A stretch of 64,000 bases of DNA from positions 55,663 through 119,662 of the forward strand of contig JALHOD010000011.1 in assembly GCA_022843165.1 (NCBI GenBank). The letters are read 5' to 3'. The notes beneath the pieces were generated by a model, which was not told the DNA's origin, searched no databases, and was given only the letters and a program-made list of their open reading frames with translations. Below are positions 36,039 through 44,898 of this stretch, in pieces (position 1 is the stretch's first letter; every line of letters starts with the position of its first letter). The position numbers and the translations under genes were made by a program. The stretch comes from Pseudorhodoplanes sp. Lineage in GTDB: Bacteria; Pseudomonadota; Alphaproteobacteria; Rhizobiales; Xanthobacteraceae.

Positions 36039-38330
36039 ATGCCCTCAGTGATGTCCAATCTGTCCGACGACCTGCGCACCTCGGCGCTGGCCTATCACCG
36101 CGGCCCGAAGCCCGGAAAGCTGGAAATCCAGGCCACCAAGCCGCTCGGCAACCAGCACGACCTCGCGCTGGCCTATTCGCCCGGAGTCGCCGCCGCCTGC
36201 GAGGCGATCGCCGCCGATCCCGGGCAAGCCGCCGAACTGACCATCCGCCAGAATCTGGTCGCCGTCATTTCCAACGGCAGCGCAGTGCTGGGGCTCGGCA
36301 ATATCGGTCCGCTTGCGTCCAAGCCGGTCATGGAAGGCAAGGCGGTGCTGTTCAAGAAATTCGCCGGCATCGACGTGTTCGACATCGAGATCGACGCCAA
36401 GGAAGTCGACCGCATGGTCGAGGTGATCTCGGCGCTGGAGCCGACCTTCGGCGGCATCAACCTCGAAGACATCAAGGCACCGGAATGTTTCGAAGTCGAA
36501 TCCCGCCTGCGCGAGCGGATGAAGATTCCGGTCTTCCATGACGACCAGCACGGCACCGCCATCATCGTCGCGGCGGCGGTGGTGAATGCGCTGCATGTCA
36601 CCGGCAAGAAAATTGACCAGATCAAGATCGTGACGTCCGGCGCCGGCGCAGCTGCGCTCGCCTGTCTCAACCTGCTGGTGGCGATGGGCGCCAGGGTGGA
36701 GAACATTTTTGTCTCCGACCTCGAAGGCGTGGTCTACAAGGGTCGCACCGCGCTGATGGACCGCTGGAAAGAGGTCTATGCGCAGGACACCAAGGCGCGC
36801 AAACTCGGCGAGATCATCGACGGCGCCGACGTGTTCCTCGGCGTGTCGGCCGGCGGGGTGCTGAAGCCCGACATGGTGGCGCGCATGGCGGATCGCCCGC
36901 TGATCATGGCGCTTGCCAATCCGACTCCGGAAATCATGCCGGAGGAGGCGATCGCGGTGCGGCCGGACGCCATGATCTGCACCGGGCGTTCGGACTTTCC
37001 GAACCAGGTCAACAACGTGTTGTGTTTTCCCTTCATTTTCCGCGGCGCGCTGGATGTCGGCGCGACGACGATCAATGAAGAGATGAAGCGCGCCGCCGTC
37101 GAGGCGATCGCGGCGCTGGCGCGCGAAACGCCGTCGGAAGTCGCCGCCAGGGCCTATGACGGCGAGGCGCGCATGTTCGGCTCCGGCTCGCTGATTCCCA
37201 ATCCGTTCGATCCCCGTCTGATCCTGCGCATCGCGCCGGCGGTGGCGCGCGCCGCGATCAAGTCGGGCGTGGCGACGCGGCCGTTCATCGATTTCGACGC
37301 CTATGAGGAGCGGCTGAACCGCTTCGTGTTCCGCTCCGGCTTCATCATGAAGCCGCTGTTCACCCGCGCGAAGGCCGATCCGAAACGCATCATCTACGCC
37401 GAGGGCGAGGACGAGCGCGTGCTGCGCGCCGTGCAGGTCGTGGTCGAGGAGGGGCTGGCGCGGCCGATCCTGGTCGGGCGTCCCGCGGTCGTGGAGTCGC
37501 GCCTCGAGCGGTTTGGCCTGTCGGTGCGCCCGGACCGCGATTTCGAACTGATCAATCCGGAAGACGATCCGCGCTACCGCGAATTCGTGCAGGCCTATGT
37601 GCAGGCCGCCGGCCGCCGCGGCGTCACGCCCGACACCGCGCGCACGGTGGTGCGCACCAACACCACGGTGATCGCAGCCCTTGCGGTGCGGCTCGGCATC
37701 GCCGACGCCATGCTGTGCGGCCTGGAGGGCCGCTATATGGCGCATCTGAAGAATATCCGCGACGTGATCGGGCTCGCGCCCGGCGTGCGCGAATACGCCG
37801 CGCTGTCGCTGGTGGTCACCGCCAAGGGCGCGTATTTCATGGCCGACACCCAGGTGACGCCGGAGCCGAGCGCGGACGAGATCGCGGAAATGGCGGCGCT
37901 GGCGGCCGCGCATGTGCGGCGTTTCGGACTCGAGCCGAAAATCGCGCTGCTCTCGCATTCCAATTTCGGTTCCTACGACAGCGTCTCCTCGCGCAAGATG
38001 CAGGCGGCGCGCGCGCTGATCGAGGCCGCGCATCCCTCGCTGGAAGTGGAGGGCGAGATGCATGGCGACGCTGCCTTGCTGCCGGCCTTCCGCGAGCGGA
38101 TTTTCCCGAATTCGCGGCTCAAGGGCGAAGCCAACGTGCTGATCATGCCCAATCTGGACGCCGCCAATATCGCCTATCAGATGGCGAAAGTGCTGGCGGA
38201 TGCGCTGCCGGTCGGACCGATCCTGATCGGCGCCGCCCGGCCGGCCCATATCCTGACTCCGTCATCGACCTCGCGCGGCATTATCAATATGACGGCGATC
38301 TCCGTCGGCGAGGCGCAGGCCAACGCGTGA
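36039..38330 (+). CDS. maeB: NADP-dependent malic enzyme with phosphotransacetylase-like domain
   Basis: A 763-residue fusion. The malic enzyme half (residues 1-430) has LAYSPGVAAACEAI, HDDQHGTAIIVAAAVVNAL and ICTGRSDFPNQVNNVLCFPF. The C-terminal half (about 440-763) is a PTA-like domain (IIYAEGEDERVLRAVQVVVE ... FLTPSSTSRGI-type end) that in MaeB is regulatory and inactive. It converts malate to pyruvate with CO2 and NADPH, linking the TCA cycle to precursors. GGAGGAACCGA precedes the ATG. Confidence 0.95.
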   Translation: MPSVMSNLSDDLRTSALAYHRGPKPGKLEIQATKPLGNQHDLALAYSPGVAAACEAIAADPGQAAELTIRQNLVAVISNGSAVLGLGNIGPLASKPVMEGKAVLFKKFAGIDVFDIEIDAKEVDRMVEVISALEPTFGGINLEDIKAPECFEVESRLRERMKIPVFHDDQHGTAIIVAAAVVNALHVTGKKIDQIKIVTSGAGAAALACLNLLVAMGARVENIFVSDLEGVVYKGRTALMDRWKEVYAQDTKARKLGEIIDGADVFLGVSAGGVLKPDMVARMADRPLIMALANPTPEIMPEEAIAVRPDAMICTGRSDFPNQVNNVLCFPFIFRGALDVGATTINEEMKRAAVEAIAALARETPSEVAARAYDGEARMFGSGSLIPNPFDPRLILRIAPAVARAAIKSGVATRPFIDFDAYEERLNRFVFRSGFIMKPLFTRAKADPKRIIYAEGEDERVLRAVQVVVEEGLARPILVGRPAVVESRLERFGLSVRPDRDFELINPEDDPRYREFVQAYVQAAGRRGVTPDTARTVVRTNTTVIAALAVRLGIADAMLCGLEGRYMAHLKNIRDVIGLAPGVREYAALSLVVTAKGAYFMADTQVTPEPSADEIAEMAALAAAHVRRFGLEPKIALLSHSNFGSYDSVSSRKMQAARALIEAAHPSLEVEGEMHGDAALLPAFRERIFPNSRLKGEANVLIMPNLDAANIAYQMAKVLADALPVGPILIGAARPAHILTPSSTSRGIINMTAISVGEAQANA

Positions 38331-38392
38331 GGCCGCTTTTGGCGTCTTTTTGAGCTGCGCCGGAGCGCCGCAACCTCGGGTTAGGCGAATCT

Positions 38393-38541
38393 TCAAGAAT
38401 TTCCTTGATACCCAAGGACATTGTGATTATTTCCCACTGCCGCCTCGATCGGTCCGCGCGTTGTGGGTTGATTCGGCGGCATTCGTATTCGTTGAGCCGG
38501 CTCGCCGGTCTCGGCTTTGATCTCTGGTTGGGGAGGACGGC
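38393..38541 (+). promoter_or_regulatory. Structured leader of speD
   Basis: The roughly 150 bases before speD contain TCAAG/CTTGA arms (near 38391-38406), a perfect 7-bp pairing TGCCGCC (38438-38444) with GGCGGCA (38475-38481), and AGCCG/CGGCT arms next to the ribosome site GGGGAGGACGGC. The density of pairing suggests leader control, for example by polyamine or SAM. It does not match a riboswitch class I can recall with confidence. Confidence 0.35.
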
Positions 38542-39021
38542 ATGAGCCAAAACGCCCTCTTTCAATCGGGAAAAGGCTTGGGGACCCCAAGTACCGCCCG
38601 AAAGAAGGACTTCGCGATCGACACGCCTTCGGTTGTTTCTGAAGACAGTGCCGATCATTTCGTGGTGAGGAACGGAGTGCGATGCGCCGGAGCGCATCTC
38701 ATCATCGACCTTTACGACGCCAAAAAGCTCGACGATCTCGATCACATCGAGGCCGCCTTGCGCGACTGCGTGGATGCGGCGGGCGCGACCCTGCTGCACA
38801 TCCATCTGCATCACTTCGAGCCGAATGGTGGTATTTCCGGCGTCGCCGTGCTGGCGGAAAGCCATATCTCGATCCATTCCTGGCCCGAGAACGGCTATGC
38901 CGCGCTCGACGTGTTCATGTGCGGCAAGGCCAATCCCGAGGCCTGCGTGCCGGTGTTGCGCGAGGCGTTCAAGCCGGGCCGCATTGCCGTCAGCGAACAT
39001 CTGCGCGGGCAGGGCGTCTAA
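38542..39021 (+). CDS. speD: S-adenosylmethionine decarboxylase proenzyme
   Basis: A 159-residue bacterial class 1B-type AdoMetDC. The self-cleavage site is in LAESHISIHSWPE (Glu-Ser, giving the pyruvoyl group at the Ser), with HLHHFEPNGGISGVAVL before it and DVFMCGKANPEA after. It makes the aminopropyl donor for spermidine. About 40 residues of N-terminal extension are unusual for this class and have no recognised role. A strong AGGAGG-type site supports the start. It works with speE downstream. Confidence 0.95.
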   Translation: MSQNALFQSGKGLGTPSTARKKDFAIDTPSVVSEDSADHFVVRNGVRCAGAHLIIDLYDAKKLDDLDHIEAALRDCVDAAGATLLHIHLHHFEPNGGISGVAVLAESHISIHSWPENGYAALDVFMCGKANPEACVPVLREAFKPGRIAVSEHLRGQGV

Positions 39022-39041
39022 CAGCATCCGTTTGAAATTGC

Positions 39042-39069
39042 GACGGCCGGGCCATCAGGTCCGGCCGTC
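39042..39069 (+). terminator. Hairpin between speD and speE
   Basis: GACGGCCGG (39042-39050) and CCGGCCGTC (39061-39069) pair perfectly with a 10-base loop, followed by CGTTTATGT. It may partly terminate, lowering speE expression relative to speD. Confidence 0.55.
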
Positions 39070-39127
39070 CGTTTATGTATAGTCGCGGACGCGGGACTTT
39101 GCCGCTTCCGGAATCGATGAGGGCGCC

Positions 39128-40000
39128 ATGGCCAACGACCGCTGGATTTCCGAGACGCTGTTCGACGATCTCGGATTTCGCATGACCTACAAGGCTGACC
39201 GGGTGCTGTACGAGATGCAGACCGAGCACCAGCATCTGGTGCTGTTCGAGCAGTCGCATTTCGGCAAGGTGCTGATGCTGGACGGCGCGACGCAGGTCAC
39301 CACCAGCGACGAATTCGTCTATCACGAGATGATGGCGCATGTGCCGATCCTGGCGCATGGCAAGGCGAAGGACATTCTGATCGTCGGCGGCGGCGATTGC
39401 GGCATCGCCGAGGAAGTGCTCAAGCACAAATCGGTCAAGCGGCTAGTGCAGGTCGAGATCGACCAGTCGGTGGTGGATTTCTCCAGGGAGCATTTTCCGG
39501 AATTCACCGGGCCGGTGTTGTCGGACAAGCGTTTCGAACTGGTGATCGCCGACGGCATGAAATATGTCGCGGACACCGACCGCCGCTTCGACGTGGTGAT
39601 CGTGGATTCCACCGATCCGCAGGGGCCGGGCGCCGTGCTGTTCTCGGAAGAATTCTATGCCGGCGTGAAGCGCTGCCTGAAGCCGGGCGGCGTGATGGTG
39701 ACGCAGAACGGCGTGCCGTTCTTCCAGCCCGACGAACTGACCGGCAGCATCGAAAAATTTCGCAAGCTGTGGAAGGACGGATTCTGCTACGTCGCGGCGA
39801 TCCCGACCTATATCGGCGGCCACATGACCATGGGCTGGGCGAGCGACGACAGGAAGCTGCGGCAGGTCGCGGTCAAAACCGTCGCACAGCGTTATGCCCG
39901 CGCCGGCAGGTTCCAGACCCGCTACTGGACGCCGGAGGTGCATGTCGCGGCCTTCGCCTTGCCGCGCTTTATCGCCGACTCCGTTGCGGCGGTGAAGTAG
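39128..40000 (+). CDS. speE: Spermidine synthase (aminopropyltransferase)
   Basis: A 290-residue enzyme. SAM-like fold with IVGGGDCGIAEEVLKH, the acidic VQVEIDQSVVDFSREHFP and the catalytic-loop region IVDSTDPQGPGAVLFSEEFY. It transfers the aminopropyl group from decarboxylated SAM to putrescine. The usual GGGxG-x-x-RE is GGGDCGIAEEV here, with Ala-Glu-Glu in place of the Arg-Glu. Placed 106 bases after speD. Confidence 0.93.
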   Translation: MANDRWISETLFDDLGFRMTYKADRVLYEMQTEHQHLVLFEQSHFGKVLMLDGATQVTTSDEFVYHEMMAHVPILAHGKAKDILIVGGGDCGIAEEVLKHKSVKRLVQVEIDQSVVDFSREHFPEFTGPVLSDKRFELVIADGMKYVADTDRRFDVVIVDSTDPQGPGAVLFSEEFYAGVKRCLKPGGVMVTQNGVPFFQPDELTGSIEKFRKLWKDGFCYVAAIPTYIGGHMTMGWASDDRKLRQVAVKTVAQRYARAGRFQTRYWTPEVHVAAFALPRFIADSVAAVK

Positions 40001-40005
40001 CGCGG

Positions 40006-40224
40006 CTATTTCCAGAACGGCTTGCCGGCCTCGCGCGTCGCGTCGAAACGGCTCACGCCGATATCCCTGAGTTGCCGGTCGTCGAGCCTCGCGAGGGTGC
40101 GGCGCTGCTCCCGCCGGCAGGCGCATTGCGCATACCACACGATCCAGCTTTTGAGCCGCCGGCCGATCGCGATGCTGATCGCAAGCGTGCCGGGGTGAAT
40201 TGATCTCAATCTGTCGCCGGTCAT
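40006..40224 (-). CDS. DUF1127 protein
   Basis: A 72-residue, strongly basic protein. The C-terminal DUF1127 core is TLARLDDRQLRDIGVSRFDA. The N-terminal half has a short hydrophobic stretch and CACRREQ. Small DUF1127 proteins in Rhizobiales (about 45-70 residues) affect phosphate and carbon metabolism and RNA regulation in Agrobacterium. Its ATG sits in the same CATG as the possible upstream start of the divergent regulator gene. Convergent with speE (5 bases). Confidence 0.85.
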   Translation of the reverse strand: MTGDRLRSIHPGTLAISIAIGRRLKSWIVWYAQCACRREQRRTLARLDDRQLRDIGVSRFDATREAGKPFWK

Positions 40225-40345
40225 GACCGAACTCCCGCAAGTGTCTCTCCGGCGGCTGACTAGCGGGCGGGGCGAGCGGGATGTTTCGGAATCGGCCGAA
40301 GCGTCGGCTCTTGCGGTTCCGCTCTCTGCCGTCCAGACTCCGGAC

Positions 40346-41029
40346 ATGAGCGCACACAACCAGCTTGCCATCGTGGCTTCCTGCGCCGGCGATCCGGCGC
40401 GCGCGAACATGCTGTCGATGCTGATGGACGGCCGTGCCTTCACTGCCGGCGAATTGTCGGCCGCCGCCGGCGTGATGCCGCAGACGGCGAGCGGGCATCT
40501 GGCGCGCATGGTCGATGCCGGATTGCTGGTGGTGGCGCAGCAGGGGCGACACCGTTACTACCGGCTGGCCTCGCTGCAGGTCGGGCAGATGCTGGAAGGC
40601 ATGATGGTGGTGGCCGCCGCCGATCCTTCGGCGCGGCGGTTTGGGCCGCGCGACCAGGCGATGCGCTTTGCCCGCACCTGCTACGACCATCTGGCGGGAC
40701 AATTGGCGATCGGAATTGCCGACCGTCTGGTGGCGGCCGGCCATCTCGTGCTGGCGGACGACGGCGGCGAAGTCACGGCGTCCGGCCGCGCCTTCCTGTC
40801 ACGTCAGGGGCTTGACCTGCACGCGCAGCCGCACCGCGCCTTCTGCCGCCCGTGCCTGGACTGGAGCGAGCGGCGCTACCATCTGGCCGGCACGCTCGGA
40901 ACGCGGATCAAGGAGTCGTTTCTTGCGCAGGGCTGGATCGTGCAGAAGCCCGCCAGCCGCACGGTCGAGGTCACCAGGCTCGGCCGCCGGAAAATCCGCG
41001 ACATCTATGGCGTCAGGCTGGAATCCTGA
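40346..41029 (+). CDS. ArsR-type winged-helix regulator, long form
   Basis: A 227-residue protein. The N-terminal ArsR-like domain has DPARANMLSMLMDGRAFTAG, the recognition helix GVMPQTASGHLARMVDAGLL and wing QQGRHRYYRLA. The C-terminal half (AHRAFCRPCLDWSERRYHLA-like region) has a CxxC and is larger than in metal-sensing ArsR proteins, matching the long ArsR type common in proteobacteria. Ligand unknown. An upstream in-frame ATG (40223) would add 41 residues of no recognisable structure. Confidence 0.8.
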   Translation: MSAHNQLAIVASCAGDPARANMLSMLMDGRAFTAGELSAAAGVMPQTASGHLARMVDAGLLVVAQQGRHRYYRLASLQVGQMLEGMMVVAAADPSARRFGPRDQAMRFARTCYDHLAGQLAIGIADRLVAAGHLVLADDGGEVTASGRAFLSRQGLDLHAQPHRAFCRPCLDWSERRYHLAGTLGTRIKESFLAQGWIVQKPASRTVEVTRLGRRKIRDIYGVRLES

Positions 41030-41899
41030 TCACTCGCCCTTGCGCGGACCGAACAGCTTTTCCGCGTTGCCCGATGCGATGCGCTTCGCCTGATCCGGCG
41101 GCAGTTGCGCCAGCCAGTCGCGATAGGTTTTGAAGATCGCGTCATAGGAGAACCAGCGCTCGTTGATCCATGTGTCGGAGCCGATCAGGAAGCGGTCCGG
41201 ATATTTGGCGAACAGCGCGCGCCATTCGGCGGCGAGCTTGCCGTCGCCGCCGGTGATGCCGCTGCGATAGGACAATTCGCCGACCAGATCGCGATGCCGG
41301 TCAAACAATTCGGCGACGCGCACGGGCGGCGTCGAGAATCCGGTATGCGCCCAGATGATCTTCGCTTTCGGATTGTGCGAGAACAGGATCAGCAGCGCCT
41401 CCTCGTCGCAATGCGCGTGCAGATACAGATTCCGCTCGACCGCGAAGTTGACGATCTTCTTCACGACCTCGGCGCCGGCGGTCTTGCCGTAGATGTGGAA
41501 TTCGCCGACCCCGCGGTAATAGCCGCGCTTGTATTCCTCCTGCACCAGATCGTAGATCGTGGGATCGTTGAACCATGTCTGGATGTCGGCGCGCTGGCGA
41601 TAGGGCCGGATGAAGGGCACGACCCACAGGCCGGGCGCTTTCGCCGCCATCAACTGGTGCGTGCCCTTGTTGGGACGGCTGGTGGCGAGGATGCCGGTCA
41701 CGCCGTTGCGGCGGAAGGTCTCCAGCACCTGCTCGAGCGAGTAGAACGGATTCGGCTCCTGATTGTAGTGCATATGGGCGTCGAAAATGGCGAGCGGCTG
41801 CTGCGCGGGACTGGAAGACGCGATCGCCAGCAGACCCAGCGCGAAGGCTGCGCCGCGCCACATCCGCGGCCACCATTTGTGCAGACGCTCATTCTTCAT
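41030..41899 (-). CDS. Exported amidohydrolase-family protein
   Basis: A 289-residue protein with a signal peptide (AAFALGLLAIASSSPAQQ). The TIM-barrel metal site begins with IFDAHMHYNQ (H-x-H), followed by VGEFHIYG, LHAHCDEEALL, IIWAHTGFS and LIGSDTW, giving the expected His/Asp ligands of the amidohydrolase_2 type. It would act in the periplasm. Substrate unknown. The start at MKNERLHK has GGGAGCGGAG before it. Stop codons of this gene and the regulator are adjacent (convergent). Confidence 0.8.
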   Translation of the reverse strand: MKNERLHKWWPRMWRGAAFALGLLAIASSSPAQQPLAIFDAHMHYNQEPNPFYSLEQVLETFRRNGVTGILATSRPNKGTHQLMAAKAPGLWVVPFIRPYRQRADIQTWFNDPTIYDLVQEEYKRGYYRGVGEFHIYGKTAGAEVVKKIVNFAVERNLYLHAHCDEEALLILFSHNPKAKIIWAHTGFSTPPVRVAELFDRHRDLVGELSYRSGITGGDGKLAAEWRALFAKYPDRFLIGSDTWINERWFSYDAIFKTYRDWLAQLPPDQAKRIASGNAEKLFGPRKGE

Positions 41900-42048
41900 C
41901 TCCGCTCCCTCCGGCCCGTCTTTACACTTTGCTAACCATGTCATGCGTTGCGGCCCGGATGCGACATTTTCAACCGGGTGCCTCGCAGGCATTTAAGCCG
42001 GATTTTACGCCCCGCGCGGCAATTTGAAATATTGTCGGGCAGGGCGAC

Positions 42049-43698
42049 GTGTTTGTGGGTCCAGTATCCAAAAAGCTGATTGCGGTCGTGGCCGGCGTCC
42101 TCATTGCAGGGGGGCCGACGCTGCTGTTCAACTATTGGCTGGACGATCTGATTCTGGAGCAGACCCGGGAAGATATCGATTCCACCACACGCCGCAGCAT
42201 CACCATGGCCGAAAACCATATGATCACGGCGATGAATGGCCTCGATGAGCTGACGAAGCGCGGAGTCGATTCCTGCACCCCCGACAATATCGAGGCGATG
42301 CGGCGGGCCAATCTGGACTATAGTGGCGTCGCCGAATTCTCGATCGTGGACCCGAACGGGCGCACACTCTGCAGTGATCTCGGCGTGGCGCTGCGGCATC
42401 GCATCGTCCTGTCGACCGAAGGGGTGGTGGACAGCTCCATCCTCCTCGACGTCATGGTGGTGGACGACAAGGCCGGTCGGATGCTGCGGCTTCGCCGTCC
42501 GGGCGCAACCAACAGCATCGCCGCGCTGATCCCTGGCGATCTCCTGATCACCAAGGTGTCCTCGCAAGGCGGTCTGCTGCTCAACGCGCATGGCCGTGTC
42601 GCGACCAGCGACGGAACGGTCGTAGCCACGGTCGGGCCGGTCTCCGAATTCGGCGACCCGTTCGACACCATGGTCGTGAGCACGCTGTCGTCGCATCGCT
42701 TCGGTCTTACCGTCACCATGACGCGTCCGCTCTCGGTCCTGACGCGCGGCCAGGAAGAAATCCGTTTTCTCGGCAATACGGTGATGGGCGTATTCGCCGC
42801 CGCGCTTTTTGCGATTGCGTTTCTGGTGCCCTGGCGTCAGCGCAACAATCCGGTGACGGAACTGGAGCGGGCGCTCAAGGCCGGCGAATTCGTGCCGTTC
42901 TATCAACCGGTGGTCAACATCACGACCGGACAGTTGATCGGCTGCGAAGTGCTGATGCGCTGGCGCAAATCCGACGGGACGATCCTGCCGCCTGCTTCCT
43001 TCATTCCGCTCGCGGAGTCCAGCGGCCTGATCATGGAGATGACCCGCAGCCTGATGCGGAAAGTAACTCACGAACTCGGACCGGTGTGCCAGGCGCGCCC
43101 CAATTTGCGGGTCGGGTTCAATCTGGCGGCCGAGCATTTCGGGAGCAACAGCATCGTCGAGGACGTACGCAAGATCTTCGAGCATTCCCCGGTGCGCCTG
43201 TCGCAAGTCATGCTGGAAGTGACCGAGCGCCAGCCGCTCGACAACCTGGGCCAGGCGCGCCGCGTGGTGTCGGCGCTGCAGGATCTTGGCGTCAAGATCG
43301 CCATCGACGATATCGGCGCCGGCCATAGCGGCCTATCCTACATCCTCAAGCTCGGCGTCGACATCATCAAGATCGACAAGATGTTCGTGGACGCCCTGGG
43401 GACCGACAGCAGCTCCACCGCCATCATCGAGACGCTGGTGGATCTCGCCCGCAACATGGACATCGAGATCATCGCCGAGGGAGTCGAAACGTTCGAGCAG
43501 GTGATCGCGCTGCGCGAGCATGGCATCCAGGCGGTGCAGGGCTATGTGTTCGCGCCGCCATTGCCGGGTCCGTCCTTCCTGCGTCTGCTGGAAGCGACCG
43601 AACACCAGCCGAAGGGCGAATCGGATCAGCCTGACGATGCGCATTCGGGCTTCGGTTTCGGATATCTGTCCTCGCGCCGGCGTGCGTCGGCGGCCTGA
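42049..43698 (+). CDS. c-di-GMP phosphodiesterase (CSS-type periplasmic domain + EAL)
   Basis: A 549-residue inner-membrane protein: helix 1 (LIAVVAGVLIAGGPTLLF), a periplasmic domain of about 200 residues with the CSS-like pair VDSCTPDN and RTLCSDLG, helix 2 (VMGVFAAALFAIAFLVPW), then an EAL domain. EAL motifs are present as CEVLMRW (Leu retained, Ala to Val), FNLAAEHF, VTERQP, AIDDIGAGHSGLSY, KIDKMFV and AEGVET-Q. The phosphodiesterase is probably active. In E. coli CSS proteins the periplasmic cysteines sense thiol redox state. Confidence 0.87.
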   Translation: MFVGPVSKKLIAVVAGVLIAGGPTLLFNYWLDDLILEQTREDIDSTTRRSITMAENHMITAMNGLDELTKRGVDSCTPDNIEAMRRANLDYSGVAEFSIVDPNGRTLCSDLGVALRHRIVLSTEGVVDSSILLDVMVVDDKAGRMLRLRRPGATNSIAALIPGDLLITKVSSQGGLLLNAHGRVATSDGTVVATVGPVSEFGDPFDTMVVSTLSSHRFGLTVTMTRPLSVLTRGQEEIRFLGNTVMGVFAAALFAIAFLVPWRQRNNPVTELERALKAGEFVPFYQPVVNITTGQLIGCEVLMRWRKSDGTILPPASFIPLAESSGLIMEMTRSLMRKVTHELGPVCQARPNLRVGFNLAAEHFGSNSIVEDVRKIFEHSPVRLSQVMLEVTERQPLDNLGQARRVVSALQDLGVKIAIDDIGAGHSGLSYILKLGVDIIKIDKMFVDALGTDSSSTAIIETLVDLARNMDIEIIAEGVETFEQVIALREHGIQAVQGYVFAPPLPGPSFLRLLEATEHQPKGESDQPDDAHSGFGFGYLSSRRRASAA

Positions 43699-43848
43699 AC
43701 CGGATGCCGGCGCGTTCAGGCTGCGACCCGAAAAGACGGATCCATTTCCTGCCGTTTTGTCCTATAAGGCGCCCGGGCATTGCCTCATGTTTGCCATCGC
43801 CATTGCGCAGAAAGAGGCGATGACGACAACAATTCATACGGCGGTGCG

Positions 43849-44301
43849 ATGATGCGTTTTTTATTGATTGGCGCCTTCCTGGTGGCCATTGCGGTCCCGG
43901 CGGCGGGACAGACCGCACGGCCCGGGACGGAGACCAGCCCGAAGATTCTCGAGAACGAGCAGATCAAGGTTCGGGAATTGCGGCTCAAGCCGGGCGAGAA
44001 AGTCGCGGCGCAATCCTTTCCCAATACATTCATCTACGCGTTGACCGACGGCGCGCTGGTGTTCACGCCGCCCGGCCGCACGCCCTATGAACTGACTTTC
44101 AGGTCGGGTGAAGCGTTGTGGCTGTCGGCGCAACAGGCGGCGAGCGCGAATGAAACCGGCAAGGAGATTCGCGTGCTGCTGGTCGAGATCAAGCAGCGCG
44201 CGCCGGTCGCCGCCAGGGCCAAAGGCAAGGCCAAGGCCCCGGGGAAGGGCGGAAAAGCAAAATCGACGGCCAAGCCGGCTGCCAAAACCAAGAAGAAATG
44301 A
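43849..44301 (+). CDS. Exported cupin-like protein with Lys-rich tail
   Basis: A 150-residue protein. Signal peptide (LLIGAFLVAIAVPAAGQT), then a cupin-like core: ILENEQIKVRELRLKPGEKV ... FIYALTDGALVFTPPGR ... SGEALWLSA. The tail (KGKAKAPGKGGKAKSTAKPA...) is Lys/Ala-rich and may bind polyanions. The usual metal His residues of cupins are missing (Ser-Phe-Pro-Asn where His is expected), so it is probably non-enzymatic. Two adjacent ATG codons; the first is used. Confidence 0.7.
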   Translation: MMRFLLIGAFLVAIAVPAAGQTARPGTETSPKILENEQIKVRELRLKPGEKVAAQSFPNTFIYALTDGALVFTPPGRTPYELTFRSGEALWLSAQQAASANETGKEIRVLLVEIKQRAPVAARAKGKAKAPGKGGKAKSTAKPAAKTKKK

Positions 44302-44425
44302 TCTGGCGGCTGACGCGGCCGGGACGTATCACTATCGCGAAAGCCGTTGCGTGGAACGGATCAATCTGTGATCAGAGGCCGGTTGCGTCATCGGGACCGG
44401 GCCGGTCGCTTGCGGGAAAACGATC

Positions 44426-44881
44426 ATGAACATTCTTCTGGTTATCGGCCGCATTGCCTTTGTCCTGATCTTCGTCCTGTCCGGCGCGCAGAAGCTGCTG
44501 GATATTTCCGGCACGGCGGCGATGATCGAAGGCAAGCTGGTGGTGCCGCCGCTCCTGATCGACCTGGAAACCCAGTTGCAGAGCATGACCGGCCAGCCGT
44601 TGCCTCGTCTGCTCGCGATGGTGGCGGGCGTAGTCGAGATTTCCGGCGGTCTGCTGATCGCCGCCAATATCGGAACGCGCGTCGCGGCCATCGCGCTGAT
44701 CCTGTTCACCGCCGCGGCGACCTATCTGTTCCACGATTTCTGGGCCATGTCGGGCGCCGACCGCAGCGCCAACATGATCCACGCGATGAAGAATCTGTCG
44801 ATCATGGGCGCTCTGCTGATGCTGTTCGTGATCGGATCATGGCGGCCGTCCCCGCAGGGCAACGACCGCGCACGGTACTGA
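44426..44881 (+). CDS. DoxX-family membrane protein
   Basis: A 151-residue four-helix protein. It starts NILLVIGRIAFVLIFVLSGA with QKLLD following, and has LAMVAGVVEISGGLLIAANI and TAAATYLFHDFWAMSG, typical of DoxX/DoxD-type proteins. Members are linked to thiosulfate oxidation or oxidative stress; the specific role here is not known. It is followed 17 bases later by a DUF3551-type exported protein in the same direction. Confidence 0.85.
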   Translation: MNILLVIGRIAFVLIFVLSGAQKLLDISGTAAMIEGKLVVPPLLIDLETQLQSMTGQPLPRLLAMVAGVVEISGGLLIAANIGTRVAAIALILFTAAATYLFHDFWAMSGADRSANMIHAMKNLSIMGALLMLFVIGSWRPSPQGNDRARY

Positions 44882-44898
44882 CGTCAAGGAGTGAAACG

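Noticed and set aside
36045..38249. Minus-strand open frame of over 700 codons
   Set aside because: Shadow of the malic enzyme gene; composition is His/Arg/Asp-rich without any motif.
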